Notes: a model not told the origin generated them from the letters alone. A stretch of 64,000 nucleotides of DNA from Mesorhizobium sp. LSHC420B00 (GCF_000503055.1 NZ_AYVY01000019.1:101925-165924), one strand, 5' to 3'; positions 34,745 to 43,412 are shown, numbered from the stretch's first letter. A program made the numbers and translations.

Positions 34745-34840
34745 GGAAACCTCCGTTGTGGCATCCTTGAGTTGGATGCATCGGCACAACGATTTTGCGA
34801 GCGGATGTTTCCGCGGGTAACGTTCATTTTACATCCCACT

Positions 34841-34867
34841 AAAAAGGGGCGGTCGCCCGCCCCTTTT
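34841..34867. terminator. bidirectional intrinsic terminator ending the ABC operon
   Basis: AAAAA, GGGGCGG, loop TCGC, CCGCCCC, TTTT. On the minus strand it follows the substrate-binding protein stop at 34897 and ends the transporter operon. Confidence 0.85.
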
Positions 34868-34896
34868 CGTCTTCCAACAGAGCCTGCTTGATAGCT

Positions 34897-35868
34897 CTAT
34901 TTGATCGCCTTGTCGGTGATCGCGGTCGTGTAGGCGCCGGTCGGCTCCTTGGTGATGATCTTCTGGTCGAGCAGCGCCTTGGCGGTGCGCTCGTAGGTCG
35001 CCGGATCGAGCTTGCCGTCGGCATTGTCGATCAGCTTGGCGACTTCGCCCATCATCCGCTTCTGGTGGTTCTCGTCCTGGCCGCCATTGTCCATGACGAT
35101 GCCGGCCGCCTCGTCGGAATTGTCGACAGCGTATTTCCAACCCTTCATCGAAGCGCGCACAAAACGCACCATCTTGTCCTCGAAGGCCGGATCCTTGAGC
35201 TTGTCCTCCAACGCATAGAGCCCGTCTTCGAGCAGATCGTTGCCCATGGCGGAATAGTTGAAGACGGTCAGCTCTTCCGGCTTGTAGCCGGCGTCGATGA
35301 GCTGCCAGTATTCGTTATAGGTCATCACCGAGATACAATCCGCCTGCTTCTGGATCAGCGGCTGCACGTCAAAGCTCTGCTTGAGCACAGTGACGCCGTC
35401 CGGCCCGCCATCGGTCTTGAGGCCAAGCTTGTTCATCCAGGCATAGAAAGGATACTCATTGCCGAAGAACCAGACGCCGAGCGTATGGCCCTTGAAGTCG
35501 GCTTCCGTCTTGATCGGGCCGTCCTTCGGGCAGACCAGCTCCATGCCGGCCTTCTTGAACGGCTGGGCGATGTTGACCAGCGGCACGCCCTTTTCGCGTG
35601 CAGCCAGCGCGCCGCCCATCCAGTCGACGATGACGTCGGCACCGCCGCCGGCAATGACCTGCTCGGGTGCGATGTCCGGGCCGCCGGGCTTGATGTCGAC
35701 GTCGAGGCCTTCGGCGTCATAGAAGCCCTTGGCCTTGGCGACATAATAGCCGGCGAACTGTGCCTGGGTGACCCATTTCAGCTGCAGCGTCACCTTGTCC
35801 GCGGCCACCGCCTGGAACGCGGCAAGCGACATCGCGCCGGCCAGCATCGAAACAACAAGTCTTTTCAT
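34897..35868 (-). CDS. NMT1/THI5-like ABC substrate-binding protein
   Basis: 323 residues from MKRLVVSMLAGAMSLAAFQA (signal peptide, cleavage after AVA) with GAGGG upstream; the longer frame to 36000 lies inside the permease gene. Mature start DKVTLQLKWVTQAQFAGYYV is the NMT1 signature found in binders of hydroxymethylpyrimidine, riboflavin and related rings. FFGNEYPFYAWMNKLGL and DCISVMTYNEYWQLIDAGY follow. With pyrimidine catabolic genes next door, a pyrimidine or a breakdown intermediate is the likely ligand (inference). Last gene of the operon. Confidence 0.92.
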   Translation of the reverse strand: MKRLVVSMLAGAMSLAAFQAVAADKVTLQLKWVTQAQFAGYYVAKAKGFYDAEGLDVDIKPGGPDIAPEQVIAGGGADVIVDWMGGALAAREKGVPLVNIAQPFKKAGMELVCPKDGPIKTEADFKGHTLGVWFFGNEYPFYAWMNKLGLKTDGGPDGVTVLKQSFDVQPLIQKQADCISVMTYNEYWQLIDAGYKPEELTVFNYSAMGNDLLEDGLYALEDKLKDPAFEDKMVRFVRASMKGWKYAVDNSDEAAGIVMDNGGQDENHQKRMMGEVAKLIDNADGKLDPATYERTAKALLDQKIITKEPTGAYTTAITDKAIK

Positions 35869-35908
35869 GTTTTTACCCTCTGAAGTTAGCGCCCTAAACC
35901 CACCGCCC

Positions 35909-37045
35909 CTATCCACCACGGACAGAGGGATGCCAAAACGTGATTGCTCTCTCGAAAAGAGCGACCACGCCATAAAAGACCGAACCCGCAAGTGCTGCAA
36001 CTGCGATTTCGGCCCACACCATGTCGATGTTCATCCGCCCGACTTCCGTCGAAATGCGGAATCCCATGCCGACCACCGGCGTGCCGAAGAACTCGGCGAC
36101 GATGGCGCCGATCAGCGCCAGCGTCGAATTGATCTTCAACGCATTGAAGATGAACGGTGCCGCCGCCGGCAGCCGCAGCTTGAACAGCGTCTGCCAGTAG
36201 CTCGAGGCATAGGTGCGCATCAGGTCGCGCTCCATATGGCCGGAGGCGGTAAGCCCGGCGACGGTGTTCACCAGCATCGGGAAGAAGGTCATGATTATGA
36301 CCACGGCTGCCTTGGATTGCCAGTCGAAGCCGAACCACATGACCATGATCGGCGCGACGCCGATGATCGGCAGCGCCGACACCATATTGCCGATCGGCAA
36401 AAGCCCGCGCCGCAGGAACGGCACACGGTCGGCGGCGATGGCAACGAGGAAGCCGGCGCTGCTGCCCACGACATAGCCGAAGATCACCGCCTTGAAGATG
36501 GTCTGCCTGACATCGGCCCCCAGCACCGGCAGCGAGCCGACGATGCGTGCACCGATGGCGCTTGGCGGCGGCAACAGGATGAAGGGAATGCCGGCGCCAC
36601 GCGTCACCGCCTCCCAGATGATCAGGATCCAAGCGCCGAAGATGGCTGGAATGATCAGGCGCAAGGCGGTTGACGCCCAGCGCGACGTCGGGCGAACCGA
36701 CGACAAGACCGTTACGCAGCGCCAGGCCAAAAACCACGCCGCGACGAGCAGCAGATAGAAGGAGCCACGAGCGCTGCCCTCATTGCCGGTTATGCCGGCG
36801 AGCAACATCCACGCCGCGCCGTGCGCGCCAAGGAACAGCAACACCACCCCGATCATCGGTGGAAAGTTGTCGGCCTCGATTGCCATGAGCAGCAAAATGA
36901 AAATCAAAACCGTAGTCGCCATGCCGTAACCGGGCGTAGCACTGACGAGCGGCCAAAGAAGCAGCGCGCCGACAAGAAGGATAAGCGCGGCATATCCTTG
37001 CCAGGATCGGGGGGTGATTGAGGAAAGGCTCAGGAGCGAGCTCAT
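35909..37045 (-). CDS. ABC transporter permease (SsuC/ThiX type, extended)
   Basis: 378 residues. The C-terminal ~230 form a BPD_transp_1 permease with the EAA-like loop MRTYASSYWQTLFKLRLPAA and ISTEVGRMNIDMVWAEI. The N-terminal ~130 residues add three or four extra hydrophobic segments (ALILLVGALLLWPLVSATPG onward) not seen in minimal SsuC-type permeases. Its ATG overlaps the stop of the preceding permease by four bases. It pairs with that permease as a heterodimer. Confidence 0.9.
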   Translation of the reverse strand: MSSLLSLSSITPRSWQGYAALILLVGALLLWPLVSATPGYGMATTVLIFILLLMAIEADNFPPMIGVVLLFLGAHGAAWMLLAGITGNEGSARGSFYLLLVAAWFLAWRCVTVLSSVRPTSRWASTALRLIIPAIFGAWILIIWEAVTRGAGIPFILLPPPSAIGARIVGSLPVLGADVRQTIFKAVIFGYVVGSSAGFLVAIAADRVPFLRRGLLPIGNMVSALPIIGVAPIMVMWFGFDWQSKAAVVIIMTFFPMLVNTVAGLTASGHMERDLMRTYASSYWQTLFKLRLPAAAPFIFNALKINSTLALIGAIVAEFFGTPVVGMGFRISTEVGRMNIDMVWAEIAVAALAGSVFYGVVALFERAITFWHPSVRGG

Positions 37046-37920
37046 GCCGGCCTCCCGCCCATGGCGCGGTCGACAAGGCGCCCAGCAATGCCGACCAGCA
37101 TAACCAGCAAGGCCGCCACCACCGAGCCGGCGACCAGCGCCGACCAGATGTCGATCGTCTGGCTGTAGTAGGCGCCGGCGAGCAATTTGGCGCCGATGCC
37201 GGCGACGGCGCCGGTCGGCAGCTCGCCGACAATGGCGCCGACCAGGCTGGCGGCCACAGCCACCTTCATCGAGGTGAACAGGAACGGCACCGAGGCCGGC
37301 ACCCGCAATTTCCAGAAGGTCTGCGAGGGACTGGCATTATAGGTATGCATCAGGTCGAGATGGGTGAGCTCGGGCGAGCGAAGCCCCTTCACCATGCCAA
37401 CCGCCACCGGGAAGAACGACAGATAGGTCGAGATCAGCGCTTTCGGGATCAGCCCGGTGATGCCGACCGCCGCCAGCACGACAATGATCATCGGCGCCAC
37501 CGCCAGGATCGGAATGGTCTGCGAGGCGATGATCCACGGCATCATGCTGCGGTCGAGCGTCGTCACATGCACGATGCCGACGGCGATGACGATGCCGAGC
37601 GCCGTGCCGAAGGCAAAGCCGAGCAGCGTCGACGACAGCGTCACCCAGGCATTGTAGACAAGGCTGCGGTTCGAGGTGATGCTGCGCAAAAAGGTGTTTT
37701 CGAAAAAATTCACCGCCACCTGGTGTGGCGCCGGTAGCGTCGGCTTCGGTTGTGCCAGCGTCTTGCCGATGAATTCCACAATGCCCGGTGTCAAATTGGC
37801 GCGGCGGTCGAGATCGCGCTGGAACGGCGCGTTGAGGACAACGGCCATGACGTACCAGACGACGACCACGCCCAGGAGGATCGAGGTCACGGGAACGATC
37901 TTGTCGCGAAACGAGTCCAT
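37042..37920 (-). CDS. ABC transporter permease
   Basis: 292 residues with an N-terminal helix (IVPVTSILLGVVVVWYVMAV), a periplasmic loop and the BPD_transp_1 core (AWVTLSSTLLGFAFGTALGI, EAA-like MHTYNASPSQTFWKLRVPAS). Partner of the downstream permease. The DUF559 gene ends one base upstream of this start, so that insertion sits exactly between ATPase and permease without breaking either. Confidence 0.9.
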   Translation of the reverse strand: MDSFRDKIVPVTSILLGVVVVWYVMAVVLNAPFQRDLDRRANLTPGIVEFIGKTLAQPKPTLPAPHQVAVNFFENTFLRSITSNRSLVYNAWVTLSSTLLGFAFGTALGIVIAVGIVHVTTLDRSMMPWIIASQTIPILAVAPMIIVVLAAVGITGLIPKALISTYLSFFPVAVGMVKGLRSPELTHLDLMHTYNASPSQTFWKLRVPASVPFLFTSMKVAVAASLVGAIVGELPTGAVAGIGAKLLAGAYYSQTIDIWSALVAGSVVAALLVMLVGIAGRLVDRAMGGRPA

Positions 37921-38451
37921 CTAGCGATCCTCGGGCGCTTGGCGCCCTCCTCTCCCCAACGGGGAGAGGGTGGCCGGAGCGAAGCGGAGGCCGGGTGAGG
38001 GGGTAGAAATCTTTCCGTCGAGGCAAGCCAATATCGTATCAAGGACCGCTCGACGTTCGGCCAGAACTTCATGGTTCCAGAACCGAAGAACGGAATAGCC
38101 ATAGCCATTCAGCCAAGCAGTTCTCGCCGTATCGGTTGGAGAATCCGCATGCTGACTGCCGTCGACTTCAACAATCAGACCCTTCTCGCGACAAACGAAG
38201 TCCGCGATGAAAAGGCCAAGCGGCACCTGCCTCACAAATTTGTAGCCGTTGAGATGACGTCCTCTCAGTTCCCCCCAAAGCCGGTACTCAGCCTCGGTCT
38301 CGTCAAACCGGAGCTTTCGGGCACGAGCGGTTGCCCCAACATTTCTTTTAGTTGGATCTGTCGGCGCCGCCCCCTCACCCGACCTCCGCTTCGCTCCGGC
38401 CACCCTCTCCCCGTCGGGGAGAGGAGGACCCTCATCCCGCTCAATCATCAT
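37921..38451 (-). CDS. DUF559 endonuclease-like protein inside an inverted-repeat cassette
   Basis: 176 codons as open; the conserved part is about residues 43-150, so the true start is uncertain. RARKLRFDETEAEYRLWGEL and VPLGLFIADFVCREKGLIVE-VDGSQH give the Asp...Glu-x-Asp pattern of the Vsr/PD-(D/E)XK-like DUF559 family, with CLDG near the end. Both ends of the frame (PPLPDGERVAGAKRRSGEG and TPSPGLRFAPATLSPLGRGG) are translated repeat DNA. It starts over the end of the ATPase gene and stops one base before the permease ATG. Function is unknown; a nuclease that mobilises its own repeats is a hypothesis. Confidence 0.85.
   Translation of the reverse strand: MMIERDEGPPLPDGERVAGAKRRSGEGAAPTDPTKRNVGATARARKLRFDETEAEYRLWGELRGRHLNGYKFVRQVPLGLFIADFVCREKGLIVEVDGSQHADSPTDTARTAWLNGYGYSVLRFWNHEVLAERRAVLDTILACLDGKISTPSPGLRFAPATLSPLGRGGRQAPEDR
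37946..38004 (+). repeat. rhizobial palindromic repeat, left copy
   Basis: About 57 bp: a CTCTCCCC..GGGGAGAG hairpin followed by GGTGGCCGGAGCGAAGCGGA then GGCCGGGTGAGGGGG. It is the reverse complement of 38370-38427 with only two differences. This resembles a short repeat family scattered through rhizobial genomes (recalled, not searched). Confidence 0.9.
38370..38427 (-). repeat. rhizobial palindromic repeat, right copy (inverted)
   Basis: Inverted partner of 37946-38004. The two enclose the DUF559 core, and each contributes codons to that frame. No obvious target duplication flanks the pair. Confidence 0.9.
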
Positions 38452-39232
38452 AGCTGTGCCCTGCCCTCAGCCCGTCGCGCACCCGTGCCGCGATGGCCAG
38501 GAACTCCGGCGTCTCGCGGATATCGAGCGGCCGCTTCTTCGGCAGCGTCGATTCTATGACATCGCTGACACGCCCCGGGCGCGGCGACATGACGATGATG
38601 CGCGTCGACAGATAGACCGCCTCGGGGATCGAATGGGTGACGAAGCAGATGGTCTTGTTGGTCCGCTCCCAAAGCTCCAGCAGTTGTTCGTTGAGGTGGT
38701 CGCGCACGATCTCGTCCAGCGCGCCGAACGGTTCGTCCATCAACAAAAGGTCGGCATCGAAGGCGAGCGCCCGTGCGATCGAGGCGCGCTGCTGCATGCC
38801 GCCCGAAAGCTGCCAGGGGTATTTCTTCTCGAAGCCGCTGAGGTTGACGAGGTCGAGGGTTCGCTTGATGCGCGCCGCCTGCTCCGCCCTGGACAGGCCC
38901 ATGATCTCCAGCGGCAGCGCCACATTGCGCTCGATCGTGCGCCACGGATAAAGTGCGGCCGCCTGGAAGACATAGCCATAGGCGCGGCGCTGGCGCGCCT
39001 GCTCGGGCGTCATGCCGTTGACGGAAATGGCTCCCGATGTCGGCTTCTCCAGATCGGCGATGACGCGCAGCAAGGTCGTCTTGCCGCAGCCGGAGGGCCC
39101 GATGAAGGACACGAATTCGCCCTTGCCGATGGTCAGGTCGACATTCGACAGCGCCTGCACCGGACCGTCATTGGTCTGGAAGGTCAGGCCAAGCTTGCTT
39201 GCCGAAACAACGGCTGGCGATGCTCCCGTCAT
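38441..39232 (-). CDS. ABC transporter ATP-binding protein (SsuB/TauB type)
   Basis: 263 residues from MTGASPAVVSASKLGL. Walker A GPSGCGKTT, Q-loop YVFQAAALYPWRT, signature LSGGMQQRASIARALA, Walker B LLLMDEPFGALDE, H-loop FVTHSIPEAV. Drives the NMT1-type importer encoded downstream (two permeases and binding protein), though the DUF559 cassette intervenes. First gene of the operon on the minus strand; the promoter should lie in 39233-39393, which also holds three 15-bp repeats. Confidence 0.94.
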   Translation of the reverse strand: MTGASPAVVSASKLGLTFQTNDGPVQALSNVDLTIGKGEFVSFIGPSGCGKTTLLRVIADLEKPTSGAISVNGMTPEQARQRRAYGYVFQAAALYPWRTIERNVALPLEIMGLSRAEQAARIKRTLDLVNLSGFEKKYPWQLSGGMQQRASIARALAFDADLLLMDEPFGALDEIVRDHLNEQLLELWERTNKTICFVTHSIPEAVYLSTRIIVMSPRPGRVSDVIESTLPKKRPLDIRETPEFLAIAARVRDGLRAGHSYDD

Positions 39233-39313
39233 CGGCCGTAGCCTGTCGCTTCCGGCCACTGCGCCACCGGCCGGAATCCGATTGATTTTACCCCGATGTT
39301 GCTTTCCACTCGC

Positions 39314-39358
39314 CCAGTCCTACTCGCGCCAGTTCTACGCGCCCCAGTTCTACGTGCC
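39314..39358 (+). repeat. three 15-bp tandem repeats in a divergent promoter region
   Basis: CCAGTCCTACTCGCG, CCAGTTCTACGCGCC and CCAGTTCTACGTGCC lie head to tail with exact 15-bp period, between the ABC operon and the cupin gene. No coding role is apparent. Could be binding sites for a regulator, or slippage. Confidence 0.8.
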
Positions 39359-39393
39359 CTTGTCCCATCAGATAGACGCCCGGAGTTGCCCCG

Positions 39394-39798
39394 ATGTCGC
39401 CCAAACCGACGTGCCATCTTATCCGCCCTGAAAGCTCTTATGAAGGCAAGCAGGGCCTGAGCTATTTCGCCGGTATCGCCGCCGAAACAGTCGGCTCCTC
39501 CGGTATCTGCATGCATCTGCTGACCATGCCTCCGGGCGCCCGCGCCAAGGCGCATATGCACGAAAACCATGAAACCGCGATCTATGTGCTCTCCGGCGAA
39601 GTCCATACCTGGTATGGCGACCGGCTCGAACAGCATATCGTGGTCAAGGCCGGCGATCTTTTCTATATTCCCCCCGGTGTGCCGCATCTGCCGGCCAATC
39701 TGAGCGACAGCCCCGCCTCGGCGGTTATTGCCCGCACCGATCCCAACGAACAGGAAAGCGTCGTCCTGCTGCCGGAACTGGACGGGTTGGTCGCCTGA
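39394..39798 (+). CDS. cupin domain protein
   Basis: 134 residues. Cupin motif 1 appears as GARAKAHMHENHETAIYVLSGE and motif 2 as AGDLFYIPPGVPHLPANLSD, with His and Glu positions for a bound metal. Small single-domain cupin, divergent from the ABC importer, possibly handling the imported compound or a ring-opening step; the substrate is not readable. Confidence 0.9.
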   Translation: MSPKPTCHLIRPESSYEGKQGLSYFAGIAAETVGSSGICMHLLTMPPGARAKAHMHENHETAIYVLSGEVHTWYGDRLEQHIVVKAGDLFYIPPGVPHLPANLSDSPASAVIARTDPNEQESVVLLPELDGLVA

Positions 39799-39833
39799 GG
39801 ACTGGGTCGAGGCGGCGGCCGTCATCGGCACCG

Positions 39834-40205
39834 TCACGAACATGATTTCAGCGGCCCTATCTCCTCAAGGCCGGGAATGGTCACGAAGAAACCGTCCCCT
39901 CCTTTGTTGATGACCTTGACGACATCTGTGGTCGTCCCCTCCTCGCCCTCGGCGAAACAGGTGGAGCTCAACAACTGGGTGCCAGGCGTCGTCGTCAATG
40001 GCTGTGCGAACTCGCAGCCGCTGCCATAGGTTTCGACGCCCTCGGCGGTCAGCACGACATAATCGTCGCGGTCCTGATAACCGAGCCGTACACCAGCGCA
40101 ACCGACCTCATTGCCAAAGGAGCCGGCAAGGACGTCCGCCGCCGGCCCGGAGGCAAGGATCACCGCGGCCATTGAGATGATCGCTCCGTGGCTCGCCAAG
40201 CTCAA
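39834..40205 (-). CDS. small exported hypothetical protein
   Basis: 123 codons from TTG at 40205, overlapping the dihydropyrimidinase stop by four bases (TTGA); an ATG at 40172 is the alternative. The hydrophobic N-terminus (GAIISMAAVILASGPAADVL) looks like a signal peptide. Four cysteines (VGCAGVRL, GSGCEFAQ, SSTCFAEG, KSCS) suggest disulfides. No family recognised; last gene of the pyrimidine operon. Confidence 0.6.
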   Translation of the reverse strand: MSLASHGAIISMAAVILASGPAADVLAGSFGNEVGCAGVRLGYQDRDDYVVLTAEGVETYGSGCEFAQPLTTTPGTQLLSSTCFAEGEEGTTTDVVKVINKGGDGFFVTIPGLEEIGPLKSCS

Positions 40206-41653
40206 ACGCCCGTCGCCGGGATGCCTGTACGCTCCACCTTGCGCGGCGCGGAAATTTCCTTCCAGGTCGACAGTGCCCGGTTGACCGCCGCGTTCGGCTC
40301 GCGAGCGACGAACTCGCCATGGCCGGGCTTTGCCTTAACCTCGTTTTCCTCGATCGACAGTTCGCCGCGCGAGAAGACGTAGCGTGGCAGGCCGGTCACC
40401 TCGAAACCTTCGAAGACGTTGTAGTCGATGACCGACTGCTGCTTCTTGGCCGTGATTTTCTTCTTGCGCTTCGGGTCCCAGACAAGGATGTCGGCGTCCG
40501 CGCCTTCGACGATGGCGCCCTTCTTCGGGTACATGTTGAGGATCTTGGCGATGTTGGTCGAGGTCACCGCGACGAACTCGTTCATCGTCAGCCGGCCGGT
40601 GTTGACGCCGGTCGTCCACAGCACCGGCAAACGATCCTCGAGCCCGCCCGTGCCATTCGGGATCTTGGTGAAGTCGCCGACGCCGTTGCGCTTCTGCTTG
40701 GTGGTGAAGGCACAATGGTCGGTCGCCACCACTTGCAGTGACCCAGCCTGCAGGCCGGCCCACAGCGAATCCTGATGCCATTTGTTGCGGAAGGGCGGGC
40801 TCATAACGCGCCGCGCCGCATGGTCCCAGTCCTTGTTGAAATATTCGCTCTCGTCCAGCGTCAGGTGCTGGACCAGCGGCTCGCCGAATACCCGCATGCC
40901 TTTCTGGCGCGCCCGGCGGATGGCCTCGTGGGCCTGCTCGCAGGAGACATGCACGACATAGAGCGGCACGCCGGCCATGTCGGCGATCATGATGGCACGA
41001 TTGGTCGCCTCGCCTTCGACTTCCGGCGGGCGCGAATAGGCGTGTCCCTCCGGACCACTATTGCCCGCCGCCAGCAGCTTCTGCGACAGTGCCGCCACCA
41101 CGTCGCCATTCTCGGCATGGACCAGCGGCAGCGCGCCAAGATCGGCACAGCGCTGGAACGACGAATACAGCTCGTCGTCATCGACCATCAGCGCACCCTT
41201 GTAGGCCATGAAATGCTTGAACGAGGTGATGCCCCTGTCAACGACGGTGGCCATCTCGTCGAACACCTGCTTGCCCCACCAGGTGATCGCCATGTGGAAG
41301 GAATAATCGCAGGAAGCCTTCGAAGTCTTGTTGTCCCACATCTGCAAGGCCTCGAGCAGCGACTGCTGCGGCGCCGGCAGGCAGAAATCGACGACCATCG
41401 TCGTGCCGCCGGCGAGCGCGGCGCGGGTGCCGCTCTCGAAATCATCGGCCGAATAGGTGCCCATGAACGGCATTTCGAGGTGGGTATGCGGGTCGATGCC
41501 GCCCGGCATGACATAGCAGCCGCTGGCGTCGAACTCATGGTCGCCATGCAGATCCGGCCCGATGCCGACGATCTTGCCGTGCCTGAACAGCACATCGGCT
41601 TTCCACGTCCGGTCGGCGGTGACAATGGTGCCATTCTTGATGACTTTGGACAT
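40202..41653 (-). CDS. hydA: dihydropyrimidinase (D-hydantoinase)
   Basis: 483 residues. Cyclic amidohydrolase: metal ligands in GGIDPHTHLEMPFMG (HxH), carboxylatable Lys in ITSFKHFMAYKGA, His in PLVHAENGD and YVVHVSCEQAHEAI, Asp in VVATDHCAF. It opens 5,6-dihydrouracil/dihydrothymine to N-carbamoyl-beta-amino acids, step two of reductive pyrimidine degradation. Co-directional with the amidase and transaminase upstream, with a CDI-immunity-like gene in between. Confidence 0.95.
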   Translation of the reverse strand: MSKVIKNGTIVTADRTWKADVLFRHGKIVGIGPDLHGDHEFDASGCYVMPGGIDPHTHLEMPFMGTYSADDFESGTRAALAGGTTMVVDFCLPAPQQSLLEALQMWDNKTSKASCDYSFHMAITWWGKQVFDEMATVVDRGITSFKHFMAYKGALMVDDDELYSSFQRCADLGALPLVHAENGDVVAALSQKLLAAGNSGPEGHAYSRPPEVEGEATNRAIMIADMAGVPLYVVHVSCEQAHEAIRRARQKGMRVFGEPLVQHLTLDESEYFNKDWDHAARRVMSPPFRNKWHQDSLWAGLQAGSLQVVATDHCAFTTKQKRNGVGDFTKIPNGTGGLEDRLPVLWTTGVNTGRLTMNEFVAVTSTNIAKILNMYPKKGAIVEGADADILVWDPKRKKKITAKKQQSVIDYNVFEGFEVTGLPRYVFSRGELSIEENEVKAKPGHGEFVAREPNAAVNRALSTWKEISAPRKVERTGIPATGV

Positions 41654-41687
41654 TTTCTTGTTCCCCTATATGTCCGCGTTGGCAAGC

Positions 41688-42137
41688 TTAAGCTTTCTTC
41701 GATCTTGCGATTCCCGCGTCCTGACCGCTCAAAATTTCCCAGGCGGAATCGAATTGTGGCCGATGCTTGCCGATGTCTGACATGGTTTGGTCAAACGATC
41801 GCAGGATCCCGTCAAGCTCAATCCAAAGATCCTGGTTTTCCATCCAGAACTCCGGAGAAATCTTGAGGCAGTTCATAAGTAGATCGCCATCGTGGAACGT
41901 CACTGCGATCAACGGGTTTTCAGTCAGTATGGATATCGCTTTGGGGACCACATATTCCAGCCCGAATCCTTGGCTGACCAGCAGCCTTATTTGCTCCCCC
42001 GTAAGGTTCCGCAGCGGCGTTGCCAACGCGATGCTGCATTGTTCGACGAGAGAGGTTTGAAATGGAGGCTGATCTGCCTTCCAGCCCAGAAGCACGTTAA
42101 GCGTCCGATCTTCGTCAAGATTGCGACGCGGCTTCAT
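41688..42137 (-). CDS. CdiI-like contact-dependent inhibition immunity protein (orphan)
   Basis: 149 residues from ATG 42137, overlapping the amidase stop by four bases. TLNVLLGWKADQPPFQTSLV, CSIALATPLRNLTGEQIRLL, GFGLEYVVPKAISILTENPL and FHDGDLLMNCLKISPEFW fit the CdiI_2 immunity family as I know it. No cdiA toxin or two-partner secretion gene is visible in the window, so it is an orphan placed inside a metabolic operon. The sequence is clearly lower in GC than its neighbours, suggesting acquisition. Confidence 0.7.
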   Translation of the reverse strand: MKPRRNLDEDRTLNVLLGWKADQPPFQTSLVEQCSIALATPLRNLTGEQIRLLVSQGFGLEYVVPKAISILTENPLIAVTFHDGDLLMNCLKISPEFWMENQDLWIELDGILRSFDQTMSDIGKHRPQFDSAWEILSGQDAGIARSKKA

Positions 42138-43384
42138 TCGACAATCACTGCCGTATCGACCACCGCGTGGAACAGCACATCGGCGCCGGCCGTTGCCCAT
42201 TCCTTGGTGATCTCCTCGGCCTCGTTGTGGCTGAGCCCGTCGACGCAGGGACACATCACCATCGCCGTCGGTGCGACGCGGTTGATCCAGCAGGCGTCGT
42301 GGCCGGCGCCGGAGACGATGTTGCGATGCGTATATCCCAGGCGCTCCGCCGCATCCCGCACCGCCTTGACGCAGCCCGCGTCGAAAGTGACCGGATCGAA
42401 ATGGCCGACCTGCTCGATTTGATATTTAATGTCGAGCGCCTCGCAGATCGTGTCGATGCCTTCCCGGATGCGGCCGTCCATGGCGTCCAGCACTTCCTTT
42501 TCCGGTGAGCGGATGTCGATGGTGAAGACGGTGCGACCGGCGATGATGTTGCGCGAGTTCGGATAGACCTCCATATGGCCGACCGCGCCAACGGCGTCCG
42601 GCTGGTAGTCCATGGCGATCTCGTGCACCAACTCGATCACCCGCGCCATGCCGAGCCCGGCATTGCGCCGCTTCGGCATCGGCGTCGAGCCGGTATGCGC
42701 CTCCCTGCCGGTCAGCGTCACCTGCAGCCATTTCAGTCCCTGGCCATGGGTGACGACGCCAATGTCGATGCCCTCGTCCTCGAGGATCGGGCCCTGCTCG
42801 ATATGCAATTCGAAGAAGGCGTGGATCTTGCGCTCACCGACTTTCTCGGTGCCCTTCCAGCCGATCCGTTCGAGCTCCTCGCCGAATTTCTTGCCGTCCT
42901 TGTCGACATGCGAATAGATTTCGGCCTGATCGAGCACGCCGGCGAATACCCCGGACGCCATCATCGCCGGCGCAAAGCGCGCGCCTTCCTCGTTGGTCCA
43001 GTTGGTGACGACGATCGGGTGCTTGGTCTTGATGCCGAGATCGTCGAGCGAGCGCACAACCTCCAGGCCGCCGAGCACGCCGAGCACGCCGTCATACTTG
43101 CCGCCGGTCGGCTGCGTATCGAGATGGCTGCCGACATACACCGGCTGCAGGCTGGGGTCGGTGCCTTCGCGACGGGCAAACATCGTGCCCATCTCGTCGA
43201 CGCCCATTTCGAGCCCCGCCTCATCGCACCAGCGCTTGAACAGATGCCGCCCTTCGCCATCCTCGTCGGTAACGGTCTGGCGATTATTGCCGCCGGCAAT
43301 GCCGGGGCCGATCTTCGCCATCTCCATTATCGAATCCCACAAACGGTCTGAATTGATTCGCAGATTCTCGCCGGGGGCGGCCAT
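42134..43384 (-). CDS. Zn-dependent amidase, beta-ureidopropionase / N-carbamoyl amino acid hydrolase
   Basis: 416 residues, M20 amidase family. Metal ligands: VGSHLDTQPTGGKYDG, WTNEEGARFAPAMM, FELHIEQGPILEDE, SGAGHDACWINRVAPTAMV; dimer-domain GREAHTGSTPMPKRRNAG. It hydrolyses N-carbamoyl-beta-alanine (step three of pyrimidine degradation) to beta-alanine, CO2 and ammonia. The assignment to the pyrimidine pathway comes from its place between transaminase and dihydropyrimidinase genes. Confidence 0.93.
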   Translation of the reverse strand: MAAPGENLRINSDRLWDSIMEMAKIGPGIAGGNNRQTVTDEDGEGRHLFKRWCDEAGLEMGVDEMGTMFARREGTDPSLQPVYVGSHLDTQPTGGKYDGVLGVLGGLEVVRSLDDLGIKTKHPIVVTNWTNEEGARFAPAMMASGVFAGVLDQAEIYSHVDKDGKKFGEELERIGWKGTEKVGERKIHAFFELHIEQGPILEDEGIDIGVVTHGQGLKWLQVTLTGREAHTGSTPMPKRRNAGLGMARVIELVHEIAMDYQPDAVGAVGHMEVYPNSRNIIAGRTVFTIDIRSPEKEVLDAMDGRIREGIDTICEALDIKYQIEQVGHFDPVTFDAGCVKAVRDAAERLGYTHRNIVSGAGHDACWINRVAPTAMVMCPCVDGLSHNEAEEITKEWATAGADVLFHAVVDTAVIVE

Positions 43385-43412
43385 TCAAGTTCCTCTCATT
43401 TACTCACATTAG

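Noticed and set aside
39314-39358. The 15-bp repeats as a CRISPR array
   Set aside because: Units are contiguous with no spacers and too short.
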